NCBI RefSeq assembly: GCF_900116895.1
Contig: NZ_FPCF01000008.1
Coordinates: 1-64,000 of the forward strand
DNA from: Pseudidiomarina donghaiensis
Lineage (GTDB): Bacteria; Pseudomonadota; Gammaproteobacteria; Enterobacterales; Alteromonadaceae
DNA length: 64,000 nt
Direction: 5' to 3'
This document shows positions 1 through 8,641 of the stretch, piece by piece. The notes beneath the pieces were generated by a model. The model was not told where the DNA came from and searched no databases. It saw only the letters and a list, made by a program, of their open reading frames with translations. Each line of letters begins with the position of its first letter. The first letter of the stretch is position 1. The translations under genes were made by a program, and so were the position numbers.

Positions 1-1
1 C

Positions 2-856
2 CACGAGCACATTGATGAAGCGCAGTTGATTCATATGAACGGGCGGGTGTACGATTACAATTTTGGCCGCTTTTTAAGTGTCGACCCGTTCATTCAAGCG
101 CCGGGCAACAGCCAAAGCCTGAACCCGTATTCTTACATTATGAACAACCCGCTGGCGGGAACAGACCCGAGCGGGTATATTGCCAAGTGTATGTTATCGA
201 TACACTGTGATACTGATGAGTCGATAAATGGCGTCCGAATAATATCTAGAACCCAAGATTACGCTCAGTTATCGAGTAATGGCAACGAGCAGCAGGCGCC
301 CGTAACAAATAATCAGAAGGAAGCTTCTGAGATTGGTTCGCAGAACGGCAGTACCAATCAAAGTCAGCTTTCTTTTGAGCAGACTAGGGAAGCGTTAGAG
401 CTTGGCGGTCTTGAACTAACCGCTGAGCACAAAGATGGTTCGCTATCTTATTCTGCTGGAAATGACACCTATCTCACGATTTCTCCAGATGGCAGCTATC
501 ACAAGATAGTTAATAGTGAACCGAGCCTCGAATCAGTTTCGCCAGAAAGTTATATAATAGGTGGGATTGGCATCAAAGCATCAGCAAAAGGATTAATTGC
601 TTTCAGGGCTGCATTGCAAGTTATCCGGACAAATTATATTAAAGGCCTATCAAAAATAGGAGCAGAAGCAACAGAGCTTCTTGCTAGCGGCAAGTCTGCT
701 GAGTATGTGGTTCGATATTTAAGTGGTAAAAGAAACCAATTGAAGTTAGATATGCGTGAACAAGGACCATGGGTTGCAAAACAATGGGCTAACGCTAGGA
801 ATTACTTTAAATATGGAAATAAAGCTGGGCCTTCACCAGAGGACCTACTCGACTAA
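2..856 (+). CDS. Rhs family polymorphic toxin, C-terminal part (5' end outside window)
   Basis: This is the 3' end of an Rhs/YD-repeat gene; the frame is open to the window edge and reads HEHIDEAQLIHMNGRVYD, the usual end of an Rhs barrel. The core motif GRFLSVDPF, then NPYSYIMNNPL and the DPSGY junction, end near residue 58. Rhs shells enclose and auto-release the variable C-terminal domain that follows and deliver it to rival cells. That domain (about 230 residues) is more AT-rich than its surroundings, as is common for exchanged toxin tips. It holds a predicted hydrophobic segment (GGIGIKASAKGLIAF) and a last part with RNQLKLDMREQGPW and YGNKAGPSPEDLL. I do not recognise the toxin activity with certainty. 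The TAA at 854-856 looks premature, because the same frame runs on for 24 sensible codons to a TGA at 929. Confidence 0.85.
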   Translation, partial: HEHIDEAQLIHMNGRVYDYNFGRFLSVDPFIQAPGNSQSLNPYSYIMNNPLAGTDPSGYIAKCMLSIHCDTDESINGVRIISRTQDYAQLSSNGNEQQAPVTNNQKEASEIGSQNGSTNQSQLSFEQTREALELGGLELTAEHKDGSLSYSAGNDTYLTISPDGSYHKIVNSEPSLESVSPESYIIGGIGIKASAKGLIAFRAALQVIRTNYIKGLSKIGAEATELLASGKSAEYVVRYLSGKRNQLKLDMREQGPWVAKQWANARNYFKYGNKAGPSPEDLLD

Positions 857-927
857 TATGGTAGCTGGGACAACACCCTTTCCGCCCTTACTCGCTCCAG
901 CAAGACAGTTAATAGGATGCTTGGCCA

Positions 928-1353
928 ATGACAAAGATACTAAAAGTTTGGGGGTGCCACTGGAAAAGTGCCACTTTGGTTCCTGCCCCCTTTAAGGTCA
1001 AAACATCATGGTTCAAAAAGGTTACTTCCTTTTCGGGTTTTGCGTATAAGCATAAAGGGGAGTGGTTAGCCGTTTGGAAAGATGGTGAACAGTTGGTGCT
1101 TCAAAGCCACACAGGAAAATGGCCCATAGGGCATGGTGAATGTCATATAACTTATACTGGAGATGGTGTCAGGCGACTGGAGATTAAGCCCTCTGATGGT
1201 CAGCCACTATGTCTGGAATATAACTCAACACCAGTTATTGAAGACCCAACTCATGATGCCGTCGATGAAGAAACCGAAGACTTTTTCGTCTGGGTTTGCC
1301 GTGTCTGGAACGACCCTGCGTGGGCAAGTGCATTGCTGACACGATATTCATAG
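928..1353 (+). CDS. Probable immunity protein for the upstream Rhs toxin
   Basis: 141-residue soluble protein of no family I recognise, rich in aromatic residues, with an acidic stretch (DAVDEETEDFF) near the C-terminus. Function is inferred only from position: small genes directly behind an Rhs toxin tip usually encode the cognate immunity protein. Its ATG (928-930) overlaps by four bases (ATGA) the TGA that would end the toxin frame if the premature TAA were absent, which suggests translational coupling. The first 30 or so residues lie over a GC-rich stretch with repeated GTGCCACT words (949-990), so the true or ancestral start could be further in. Confidence 0.55.
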   Translation: MTKILKVWGCHWKSATLVPAPFKVKTSWFKKVTSFSGFAYKHKGEWLAVWKDGEQLVLQSHTGKWPIGHGECHITYTGDGVRRLEIKPSDGQPLCLEYNSTPVIEDPTHDAVDEETEDFFVWVCRVWNDPAWASALLTRYS

Positions 1354-1397
1354 TCTAATTTCAAGCAATGCAATTGGTAAAATACTATTACATTGAA

Positions 1398-1877
1398 CTA
1401 AATATCTGCACAATGCTGGCTCCGTAAAGTCGCAATGCTGATGGTATTAGCCGGTGCATTGGCTGGTTGATAAATAATCGAGCTTTGCGCAAGATTAATA
1501 TCGCCGCGGCTATGACCATGGTGAATGACAAGCTCGCGCTCTCGCTGCCAACTTACCGTTAAACAATCACCCAATTCGGCTGTTGCTAGACGTGACCAAT
1601 CTTCGAGGCTCGGCTCATAAAGCCAAACCTCGTAGCCTTGCCATTTATTGTTTTTCTCGCCCCGCTGGCATTGATAAACATGAATCTCTGCACCGCCGTC
1701 ATTAGAAACAATCAGTTGCAGCGATTTGCAGTTAGCAACGGTGGGTGGAGCGGGTTCAAATACTGTTAATTTATAAATTAACACTGCAGTGAATAGTACC
1801 GCTAACGTTATACTAGCGGCTAACAGCCACAAGCCAATGCGCCGCGTGAATGCCTGTATTGATGAAATAACACCCAT
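1398..1877 (-). CDS. Hypothetical single-pass membrane protein
   Basis: 159 residues. One strong membrane segment near residues 16-37 (LWLLAASITLAVLFTAVLIY), then a C-terminal domain likely to be outside the inner membrane, containing four cysteines (CKSL, YQCQRG, GDCLT, SQHCADI) that could pair in the periplasm. I do not recognise the family. It lies 28 bases downstream of the pirin gene on the same strand and may be co-transcribed with it. The end of the Rhs-immunity locus converges on it with a 44-base gap, so it marks the border of that accessory region. Confidence 0.6.
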   Translation of the reverse strand: MGVISSIQAFTRRIGLWLLAASITLAVLFTAVLIYKLTVFEPAPPTVANCKSLQLIVSNDGGAEIHVYQCQRGEKNNKWQGYEVWLYEPSLEDWSRLATAELGDCLTVSWQRERELVIHHGHSRGDINLAQSSIIYQPANAPANTISIATLRSQHCADI

Positions 1878-1905
1878 AATTTTTTACGCTATTGTGGTTG
1901 AGTGA

Positions 1906-2835
1906 TTATTTAGCCGCGCGGTAATTTGCGACGCGGCCAAAGCGTTCATGGTGATTATCCCAGTCTTGCTGGGCTTGCCTTACCCGTTGCTCGGAAGCAC
2001 TCACAAAATTCCACCATATTTTAACGGGCTGTTCAAAGGCCTCACCGCCAAGTAATAACACAGTACAATCGGCGCTTAACTCCGCTGTTAAACGCGTGCG
2101 GTTGGCGCCAATAGATAGCAACTCATGGGTGCGTACTTTTTTACTTAGCGCTGTCATAGTGCCGCTTACTACGTAGAGACCGTATTCAAATTCGCGTTCA
2201 AGCGCTAGTTCAATAGCAGTGGCTTGAGGGGTTTGCAGTAACAACGCAGTTGCGGGACTAAAACTCAATGCTGGGCTAGTTAAGCGCTTTTGATGACCGC
2301 CTTGTGTTGCTACATAAGTACCAACAATTAATGTCGCGGTGCAGTCTCCGAGGCTAAATTTTGGAACCTGCTGATAATGGTCAAACCGTGGTTCAGTTTG
2401 TTCGTACTCCGGTGGTAGTGCGCACCACAGTTGCAACCCGTGTAGCGGTTGATCAGGATCATGATCAGCGACTTCGGCATGACTAATGCCGCGGCCCGCG
2501 GTCATTAAATTGAGCTGGCCACTGCGTAAGGGTTGCTCATAACCCAGACTATCTTGATGCAGCAATTGCCCTGATAATAGCCACGTAATGGTTTGTAAAC
2601 CTATATGCGGGTGCGGAGCAACATTGAACTGTCGGTAATTGGCTGGCGCCACTGGGCCAAAATGATCAAGAAAGCACCATGGTCCAATCATACGTATCGC
2701 CCGTTGAGGAATTATTCGATACACGGTTAAAAGTGGTGTTAACTGACGTTGTAGGGCGGTGTGAACGGTATCGTCGCGTTGTAAATGCTCTGATTCACAT
2801 ACTTCTAATTGATTATCTTGTGGCGCACGCGTCAT
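1906..2835 (-). CDS. Pirin family protein (YhhW-like)
   Basis: Cupin-fold pirin; bacterial members often bind one metal ion and some act as quercetin 2,3-dioxygenases. Visible signature: FLDHFGPV, then APHPHIGLQTITW with two metal-ligand histidines, and GRGISHAEV with the third histidine and the glutamate. A second cupin half with a C-terminal pirin domain follows (YVVSGTM, LLLGGEAFEQP). A longer frame opens at 2916, but I chose ATG at 2835 because GGAG lies eight bases before it and family similarity begins a few residues later; the 27 extra residues are basic and not pirin-like. About 309 residues. Physiological substrate unknown. Confidence 0.85.
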   Translation of the reverse strand: MTRAPQDNQLEVCESEHLQRDDTVHTALQRQLTPLLTVYRIIPQRAIRMIGPWCFLDHFGPVAPANYRQFNVAPHPHIGLQTITWLLSGQLLHQDSLGYEQPLRSGQLNLMTAGRGISHAEVADHDPDQPLHGLQLWCALPPEYEQTEPRFDHYQQVPKFSLGDCTATLIVGTYVATQGGHQKRLTSPALSFSPATALLLQTPQATAIELALEREFEYGLYVVSGTMTALSKKVRTHELLSIGANRTRLTAELSADCTVLLLGGEAFEQPVKIWWNFVSASEQRVRQAQQDWDNHHERFGRVANYRAAK

Positions 2836-3008
2836 GTCATTGCTCCATGTCACCCAGTTAAATCTGCTACGCTTAATGCGAAAATGTGTTTTCCAGTATG
2901 GCATTGGCCTCGACAATAGTCGAATATGTCGTGCGAGTACTTTTACCGTGTCGCAGTTTTCAGTAAGGTAGGTGAATACAGTGAGTACTCGATGACGAGG
3001 ATTAGGTT

Positions 3009-3191
3009 ATGATATTTCCATTGTTACTCGCAGTTATTGGGTTTGCTGCCATGTTAAGTGGTATATGGGAGCAAACCTTGGGCACCATTGTTATTGGTGT
3101 GATCATGCAATTGGTGGGTTGGGTGTGGTTTTACAGCGCCTGGCGTAAAGCAAAAAAACAAGGGCACATACATAAGAATGAAAACAACTAG
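3009..3191 (+). CDS. Small membrane protein, unknown
   Basis: 60 residues with two hydrophobic segments (about 2-20 and 25-44) and a basic, polar tail (WRKAKKQGHIHKNENN). First of three consecutive small membrane-protein genes that lead into pxpABC. Its 3' end overlaps the next gene by 14 bases, so the two are probably made together. I do not recognise a family. Confidence 0.6.
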   Translation: MIFPLLLAVIGFAAMLSGIWEQTLGTIVIGVIMQLVGWVWFYSAWRKAKKQGHIHKNENN

Positions 3192-3465
3192 TGCAACACG
3201 AATTGCCGCGTTGACGGTTATTGTCAGTGGTATTTTATTGTTGGTGCTTGCACCAGCAGGGGACGCGGTTTCAAGTTATCGTATTCTTGGTTTTATCCTC
3301 ATGGGGGCAGGGGTTGCATGGTTGGTGTCACAACGCCGACCAGAGCCGCAAACTCAGCAACAACAACCGTATCAGCAACCGGTGTTACGTTGGTATCAGT
3401 CACCCATTTTGTGGGTGCCTATTATTGCCGTCGTTCTGGGGCTATTGTCTTGGCTTATGATGTAA
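3178..3465 (+). CDS. Small membrane protein, unknown
   Basis: 95 residues. Predicted membrane segments near residues 9-25, 34-48 and 76-94, separated by a short glutamine-rich linker (RRPEPQTQQQQPYQQP). The gene overlaps the end of the upstream small membrane gene and is followed nine bases later by another. No family recognised; the conserved order suggests a small membrane assembly, but that is inference. Confidence 0.6.
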   Translation: MKTTSATRIAALTVIVSGILLLVLAPAGDAVSSYRILGFILMGAGVAWLVSQRRPEPQTQQQQPYQQPVLRWYQSPILWVPIIAVVLGLLSWLMM

Positions 3466-3474
3466 GGAAAACAA

Positions 3475-3891
3475 ATGTCACTAACGACACGTTTAGTTAT
3501 TTTAGCGGGCTTAGTCGGTTTATTATTTTATAACGCCAGTGAAGAGCAGCTGTGGGCTGCTATTGTCGACTGGCAACTTGGTTGGTATCAGCTTGGGGTG
3601 CCTATTGCATGGGGCATTATTTTAGGCGCTCTGGCTAATTTATTGATTGGCAATGCGCTGGTGAAGTGGCTCGAACCCATTACTTTGGTGGCCGCGTCAT
3701 TATTAACTTTAGGCCTAACCGGTGCGGCTGCGGTTTATGGCGCTCACCAGATGAGTGGGTTGACCATTGCGCCGTTGTTTATTAGTAGTATCGGCCTTGG
3801 GGCTTACTTATTTGCCTACAGTTATGCGCGCTTTGCGGGCGCACGAAAAGCTAAAAACACCAACGAGACCAATGAGCGTGATAAAACTTAA
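3475..3891 (+). CDS. Multi-pass membrane protein, unknown
   Basis: 138 residues with four likely membrane helices (about 5-20, 38-58, 67-90 and 98-117) and a short basic C-terminus. AAGGAAA lies just before the ATG. The 3' end overlaps the start of pxpA by 20 bases, so the small membrane genes and pxpABC look like one transcript. It might relate to uptake or handling of oxoproline, but nothing in the sequence shows this. Confidence 0.6.
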   Translation: MSLTTRLVILAGLVGLLFYNASEEQLWAAIVDWQLGWYQLGVPIAWGIILGALANLLIGNALVKWLEPITLVAASLLTLGLTGAAAVYGAHQMSGLTIAPLFISSIGLGAYLFAYSYARFAGARKAKNTNETNERDKT

Positions 3892-4639
3892 TTGCGATAT
3901 GGGTGAAAGCTATGCTGCTTGGACGATGGGTGACGACCAAGCGGTGATGCCGCACATTGATATGGCTAATATTGCCTGTGGCTTTCACGCCGGTGGGCCA
4001 GCCATTATGGCCTCAACCATAGCGCTAGCGAAGCGACACGGGGTGACCATTGGCGCGCACCCGGCGTATCCCGACATTCAAGGTTTTGGGCGGCGTAGCA
4101 TGGCGTTTACCGCTGCAGAGTTGCAGGCTATATTGCATTACCAAATTGGCGCCATGCAGGCATTGTGTGATGCCCAAAACGTGGTGCTCAGTTACGTTAA
4201 GCCCCATGGTGCGCTTTATAACGACATGCAAAAGTCGCCGCAATTGTTCCGCACAGTGTGTCAGGCCGTTGGTCAAATGAATGAGAGCCGCCAGCAGCGC
4301 CAGCAAGCGCCATTGTTTTTGGTGACTTTGGCAACCACTCATTCTGAGCCTCATCGCCATGTGGCGGCTGAGTTTGGTGTCGACCTGTGCTTTGAGGCAT
4401 TTGCTGACCGGCGCTATGAAGCCGATGGATCGTTACGTTCACGACATTACGCTGACGCCGTGCTAACGCAGCGGCAAGACATTTTGCAACAGGTGCGCGC
4501 ATTCAAAGCTGGCGCCCCCATCACGGCCGCCGATGGCTGCTTATTGACACTACGCGCCGATACCTTGTGTGTGCATGGCGATAACCCAGAGTCTATTGCA
4601 ACAGTGGCTGCCATTCGTCAATTACTGCTCGAGAACTAA
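3872..4639 (+). CDS. pxpA: 5-oxoprolinase subunit A (LamB/YcsF family)
   Basis: With PxpB and PxpC this forms the bacterial ATP-dependent 5-oxoprolinase that opens pyroglutamate to glutamate, a damage-repair and scavenging step in the cytoplasm. The start INxNCDMGES, then IDMANIACGFHAGGP, GVTIGAHPAYPD and the VKPHGALYN motif are the family signature. The frame opens at 3767, but I chose the ATG at 3872 because the family begins a few residues before NCDMGE; this gives 255 residues, the usual length. Ends two bases before pxpB. Confidence 0.93.
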   Translation: MSVIKLNCDMGESYAAWTMGDDQAVMPHIDMANIACGFHAGGPAIMASTIALAKRHGVTIGAHPAYPDIQGFGRRSMAFTAAELQAILHYQIGAMQALCDAQNVVLSYVKPHGALYNDMQKSPQLFRTVCQAVGQMNESRQQRQQAPLFLVTLATTHSEPHRHVAAEFGVDLCFEAFADRRYEADGSLRSRHYADAVLTQRQDILQQVRAFKAGAPITAADGCLLTLRADTLCVHGDNPESIATVAAIRQLLLEN

Positions 4640-4641
4640 CC

Positions 4642-5340
4642 ATGCAAGCACGGGTAGAAGTAGCGGCCATCGATGCAGTGATGGTGGCTTTTGAAGCGCG
4701 CGTTGATCTCGCCATTAATCAAGCAGTACACCAATTTGCCGCACAACTGAAGCAGGCTAACCCTAGTTGGTTACGTGACATTGTTCCGGCCTACCATAGC
4801 GCCATGGTGGTTTATGATATTCACCAAACAGACCTACCAAGCGTAACGCGTTACATTGAGCAATTACTGCGCCAACCAAGTGAACAACACCACAGCTTAG
4901 CAAGCACTCAACATCGCTTTAAGGTGTGCTATGAAGCACCGTATGCGCCCGATATGCCGCGAGTGATGGAGCACACCGGGCTTAGTGCTGCACAAATTAT
5001 CGCGCTGCACAGTGCGCGTGAATATCATGTTTACACCGTGGGGTTTGCCCCTGGCTTCGCTTATTTAGGCGATGTTGACGAGCGAATTCAAACACCTCGG
5101 TTAGCTACGCCGCGCAGTAAAGTACCCGCGGGTAGTGTGGCCATAGCGAATCAACAAACCGCGATTTATCCACGCACATCACCGGGTGGGTGGAACCTTA
5201 TTGGCCGGGTTGCGAATTGGAATATGAACCCGAATGAGAATTTGGGCTGGGCAATACAAGCCGGCGACAGCGTGGTGTTTGAAGTGATTAGTGCTGCTGA
5301 GTTTGCCGCGCTTGAAAAGCAGCAAAGAGCATTGTCATGA
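4642..5340 (+). CDS. pxpB: 5-oxoprolinase subunit B (KipI family)
   Basis: 232 residues, usual for the family. KipI-type motifs are clear: the loop YHVYTVGFAPGFAYLGDVD near residues 129-147, RLATPRSKVPAGSVAIA, and PRTSPGGWNLIGR. In Bacillus the KipI homologue inhibits the sporulation kinase KinA, but beside pxpA and pxpC the role is the oxoprolinase complex. Its stop overlaps the pxpC start by four bases (ATGA), which favours coupled translation and a fixed subunit ratio. Confidence 0.93.
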   Translation: MQARVEVAAIDAVMVAFEARVDLAINQAVHQFAAQLKQANPSWLRDIVPAYHSAMVVYDIHQTDLPSVTRYIEQLLRQPSEQHHSLASTQHRFKVCYEAPYAPDMPRVMEHTGLSAAQIIALHSAREYHVYTVGFAPGFAYLGDVDERIQTPRLATPRSKVPAGSVAIANQQTAIYPRTSPGGWNLIGRVANWNMNPNENLGWAIQAGDSVVFEVISAAEFAALEKQQRALS

Positions 5341-6308
5341 GTACTAACGCACATTTAAAAAACGCACATTTAAAAATAGTGCAGCCAGGCCTATTGGCGA
5401 CGGTGCAAGACCGTGGGCGCTTTGGCTATAGTTCTCAAGGCGTAAGCCGTGGAGGGGCGGTGGATGAACGTGCGTTTTTGTGGGCCAATAAATTACTCGG
5501 CAATGCCCCCAACGCGCCGGCCATTGAGGTAACCCTAGGCGGATTTAAAGCGACGGTGCTAACGCCGGGATTTGCCGTTGTGTGCGGCGCTGCGGCTAAC
5601 GTGAACCTTAACGATCAACCCCAGCCGAACTGGCAAGTTTTTGCGACAGCGGCGGGCGATGAAATTGACATTCTAGCCCCAGCCCGCGGCTTACGTTGCT
5701 ATTTGGCTGTAGCCGGCGGCTTTGATGTGCCACTTACCTTAGGTTCCGCCGCTACTGTGGTGCGCGACGGTTTAGGTGGGCTGCGTGGCGACGGTACACC
5801 CTTGCAAGTAGGGGATGAACTAGCCAAAGGCTGCGCTTCAATGTACCCAGCTGTTGTTAATCGGCGACCCAAACATGAGCTGATACCCCGTATTTCGGCA
5901 CATAGCGAGCTGCAATTGGGCATGGTGCCGGTGGCGCAATTTGCCCAATTTAGTGCAGACGAGCAGCAACGACTGTTCAATCAAGCCTATACCGTCACTG
6001 CGCAGCAAGACCGCATGGGCGTTCGTTTACAGGGCGAACAAGGCATGCATTGGCCGCACCCACAAATTATCTCTGAGCCATTGCCGGTGGGCGCCATACA
6101 AATTCCACCTGATGGCCAACCTATTGTCATGCTAAACGATGCACAGTCGCTTGGTGGCTACCCGAAAGTTGGGGTGCTTAGCTGGTCAGCCCGTATGGCA
6201 TTAGCCCAAGCAAGCGCCGGAACCAAGGTGCGTTTTGTAGCGCTTGAACTAGGCCATGCGCAAGATGAGTTACGTGCGGCGGAATTGTTCTTCGGTTGTA
6301 CCGGTTAA
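5337..6308 (+). CDS. pxpC: 5-oxoprolinase subunit C (KipA / biotin-dependent carboxyltransferase-like)
   Basis: 323 residues. The N-terminal signature LLATVQDRGRFGYSSQGVSRGG and the later QDRMGVRLQG and SEPLPVGAIQIPPDGQPIVML stretches identify the KipA/AHS2 family. It completes the PxpABC 5-oxoprolinase. Starts inside the pxpB stop codon (ATGA). The short repeat LKNAHLK at the very N-terminus comes from a small local duplication (ACGCACATTTAAAAA twice). The gene ends 84 bases before glnS on the same strand; I see no clear terminator between them. Confidence 0.92.
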   Translation: MSTNAHLKNAHLKIVQPGLLATVQDRGRFGYSSQGVSRGGAVDERAFLWANKLLGNAPNAPAIEVTLGGFKATVLTPGFAVVCGAAANVNLNDQPQPNWQVFATAAGDEIDILAPARGLRCYLAVAGGFDVPLTLGSAATVVRDGLGGLRGDGTPLQVGDELAKGCASMYPAVVNRRPKHELIPRISAHSELQLGMVPVAQFAQFSADEQQRLFNQAYTVTAQQDRMGVRLQGEQGMHWPHPQIISEPLPVGAIQIPPDGQPIVMLNDAQSLGGYPKVGVLSWSARMALAQASAGTKVRFVALELGHAQDELRAAELFFGCTG

Positions 6309-6391
6309 GCAACGTGTAGGCCTTGCGCAGGCTGCCAGAAACTGCGATCATAGCGGTCATTTTTAAGCACAGCATCGGAGTAACGGTATTC

Positions 6392-8068
6392 ATGGCAGAG
6401 AAAACGGCCGCAGACACGCCTCGTAGTAACTTTATTCGTCAAATTATTGACCAAGATCTTGCTTCAGGTAAGCATCAAAGCGTGCACACGCGTTTCCCGC
6501 CGGAGCCGAATGGCTTTTTGCACATTGGCCACGCGAAATCGATCGTGCTTAATTTTGGTATCGCGCAAGACTACCAAGGTAGCTGTAACCTACGTTTTGA
6601 CGACACCAATCCATTGAAAGAAAAAGTGGACTACGTAAACTCCATTCAAGAAGACGTGCAGTGGCTAGGTTACACGTGGGAAGGCAAGCCGCGTTATTCG
6701 TCAGACTACTTTGACCGTTTGCATGGCTATGCGGTTGAGCTGATTGAGAAAGGCTTAGCTTATTGCGACTTTTCCAGCCAAGAACAAATGCGCGAAATGC
6801 GTGGCACCTTGAAAGAGCCAGGCAGCAATAGCCCATACCGCGATACCGCTGTGGAAGAAAACCTGAAAATATTTGCCGACATGACCGCCGGTAAATATCA
6901 AGAAGGTGAGGTGTGTTTGCGCGCGAAAATAGACATGAGCTCGCCGTTTATGTGTATGCGAGACCCAGTTATTTATCGGGTACGCTTTGCGCATCACCAT
7001 CAAACTGGCGACAAGTGGTGTGTGTACCCAATGTACGACTTTACGCATTGTATTTCGGATGCCATTGAAGGTATTACGCACTCATTGTGTACCCTTGAGT
7101 TTCAAGATAACCGCCGTTTGTATGACTGGGTACTTGATAACATCAGCATTGACTGCCATCCGCAGCAAATCGAGTTTTCGCGGTTAAATCTGCAATACAC
7201 GGTTATGAGTAAGCGTAAGCTAAACATGCTGGTTGAAGAAGGCAAAGTCAGCGGCTGGGACGACCCACGCATGCCAACTATTGCTGGTATTCGCCGTCGT
7301 GGTTATACGCCGTCTTCTATTCGTGAGTTTTGTCATCGTATTGGTGTGACCAAAATGGACAACCAAGTTGAGATGAGCATGCTCGAGGCTTGTATTCGTG
7401 ACGAGTTGAACCAGAAAGCCCCACGCGCAATGGCAGTTATTGACCCAGTGCGTTTGGTGATTGAAAATTACCCGGCGGCACACGAAGAGCAGCTTGATGC
7501 ACCTAATCATCCGAATGACGACAGCATGGGTGTGCGCCAAGTGCCATTTGCACGTGAAATTTTAATTGAGCGTGAAGACTTCCGTGAAGAAGCGAACAAA
7601 AAATACAAGCGCTTGGTGCTTGGCAAAGAAGTTCGCTTGCGTAATGCCTATGTTATTAAAGCCGAGCGCGTAGAAAAAGACGCTGCGGGTGAAATAACGA
7701 CCATTTATTGCTCCTATGACCCAGAAACCTTAGGCAAAGACCCAGCCGATGGTCGCAAGGTGAAAGGGGTGATTCATTGGGTTGCGGCTGAACATGCCAT
7801 TGCTGCCGAGTTACGCTTGTACGATCGTTTGTTCCAGGTGCCAAACCCTGGCGCCGAAGATGACTTTTTTGCCACTTTAAACCCAGAGTCGTTGGTGGTG
7901 AAACATGGCTTTGTTGAGCCAAGCCTTGCCAATGCTCAAGCCGAACAAGCGTATCAGTTTGAACGCATTGGCTACTTCTGTGCCGACAGTCAAGACAGTC
8001 AGCCGGGGGCTTTGGTGTTTAATCAGACCGTTGGCTTGCGTGACACTTGGTCAGAAAACGATAACTAA
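6392..8068 (+). CDS. glnS: Glutamine--tRNA ligase
   Basis: Class I aminoacyl-tRNA synthetase charging tRNA-Gln. Visible: [17 protein letters not shown] with HIGH at residues 44-47, the GlnRS-specific [11 protein letters not shown], and a KMSKS variant (VMSKRKL) near residue 273, then the two beta-barrel anticodon-binding domains. 558 residues, close to the E. coli enzyme. The frame opens at 6323, but the ATG at 6392 is chosen because the 23 residues before it have no GlnRS counterpart. A strong hairpin terminator follows the stop. Confidence 0.97.
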   Translation: MAEKTAADTPRSNFIRQIIDQDLASGKHQSVHTRFPPEPNGFLHIGHAKSIVLNFGIAQDYQGSCNLRFDDTNPLKEKVDYVNSIQEDVQWLGYTWEGKPRYSSDYFDRLHGYAVELIEKGLAYCDFSSQEQMREMRGTLKEPGSNSPYRDTAVEENLKIFADMTAGKYQEGEVCLRAKIDMSSPFMCMRDPVIYRVRFAHHHQTGDKWCVYPMYDFTHCISDAIEGITHSLCTLEFQDNRRLYDWVLDNISIDCHPQQIEFSRLNLQYTVMSKRKLNMLVEEGKVSGWDDPRMPTIAGIRRRGYTPSSIREFCHRIGVTKMDNQVEMSMLEACIRDELNQKAPRAMAVIDPVRLVIENYPAAHEEQLDAPNHPNDDSMGVRQVPFAREILIEREDFREEANKKYKRLVLGKEVRLRNAYVIKAERVEKDAAGEITTIYCSYDPETLGKDPADGRKVKGVIHWVAAEHAIAAELRLYDRLFQVPNPGAEDDFFATLNPESLVVKHGFVEPSLANAQAEQAYQFERIGYFCADSQDSQPGALVFNQTVGLRDTWSENDN

Positions 8069-8082
8069 TTTGCTAAAAGCAT

Positions 8083-8125
8083 AAAAAAGCGGCGCGATGA
8101 TTGATTCATCGCGCCGCTTTTTTTT
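8083..8125. terminator. Bidirectional rho-independent terminator between glnS and fur
   Basis: A perfect GC-rich stem (AAGCGGCGCGATGA / TCATCGCGCCGCTT) with a five-base loop, flanked by an A-run on the left and a T-run on the right. It can end transcription from both glnS (plus) and fur (minus), which converge here. Confidence 0.92.
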
Positions 8126-8169
8126 AACTGGCCTTTTTACGAGGTTTTTAACTCGCTGTGGAAAACGAC

Positions 8170-8616
8170 TTAGTCGAGATCAGCTTGGTTATTTTCGCAG
8201 GTATCTGGTGACTTACATTCGCCATACAAATACAGGCTGTGATTGGTTAAACGAATATTGTTCGCCTCAGCAACGTCTAGCTGACGGCGCTCAATCACAT
8301 CATCTTCAAACTCAAACACGTGGCCACAGGTTAAACAAACCAAGTGGTCATGGTGGTCTTTCGCGCTTAGTTCGAATACGGAACGGCCACCTTCAAAATG
8401 GTGACGACTCACAATGCCGGCATCGTCGAATTGGTTGAGCACGCGATAAACCGTCGCTAAACCAATTTCTTCATTTTTTTCGAGCAGAATTTTGTACACG
8501 TCTTCAGCGCTAATATGCTGATTCGCCGGGTTTTTCAAAATCTCAAGAATTTTGATCCGCGGTGAGGTGACTTTTAACCCTGCTTTTTTTAATTGTAATT
8601 CGTCTTTGCTGCTCAT
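8170..8616 (-). CDS. fur: Ferric uptake regulator
   Basis: 148 residues. N-terminal winged helix (LKKAGLKVTSPRIKIL, then GLATVYRVLNQFDDAGIV) and C-terminal dimer and metal domain with HHDHLVCLTCGHVFEF and the late cysteine pair (CKSPDTC). Fe(II)-loaded Fur represses iron-uptake genes. It lies 25 bases behind fldA, in the order DUF2788-fldA-fur known from Alteromonadales and relatives, so flavodoxin and its regulator share a transcript. A Fur box upstream of DUF2788 suggests autoregulation. Confidence 0.97.
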   Translation of the reverse strand: MSSKDELQLKKAGLKVTSPRIKILEILKNPANQHISAEDVYKILLEKNEEIGLATVYRVLNQFDDAGIVSRHHFEGGRSVFELSAKDHHDHLVCLTCGHVFEFEDDVIERRQLDVAEANNIRLTNHSLYLYGECKSPDTCENNQADLD

Positions 8617-8641
8617 GAATCTCTTCGCTATGCGTTTTTGG

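Noticed and set aside
756-995. 79-residue frame overlapping the Rhs tip and the immunity gene
   Set aside because: Out of frame with the toxin; the immunity frame at 928 has a better start context and length.
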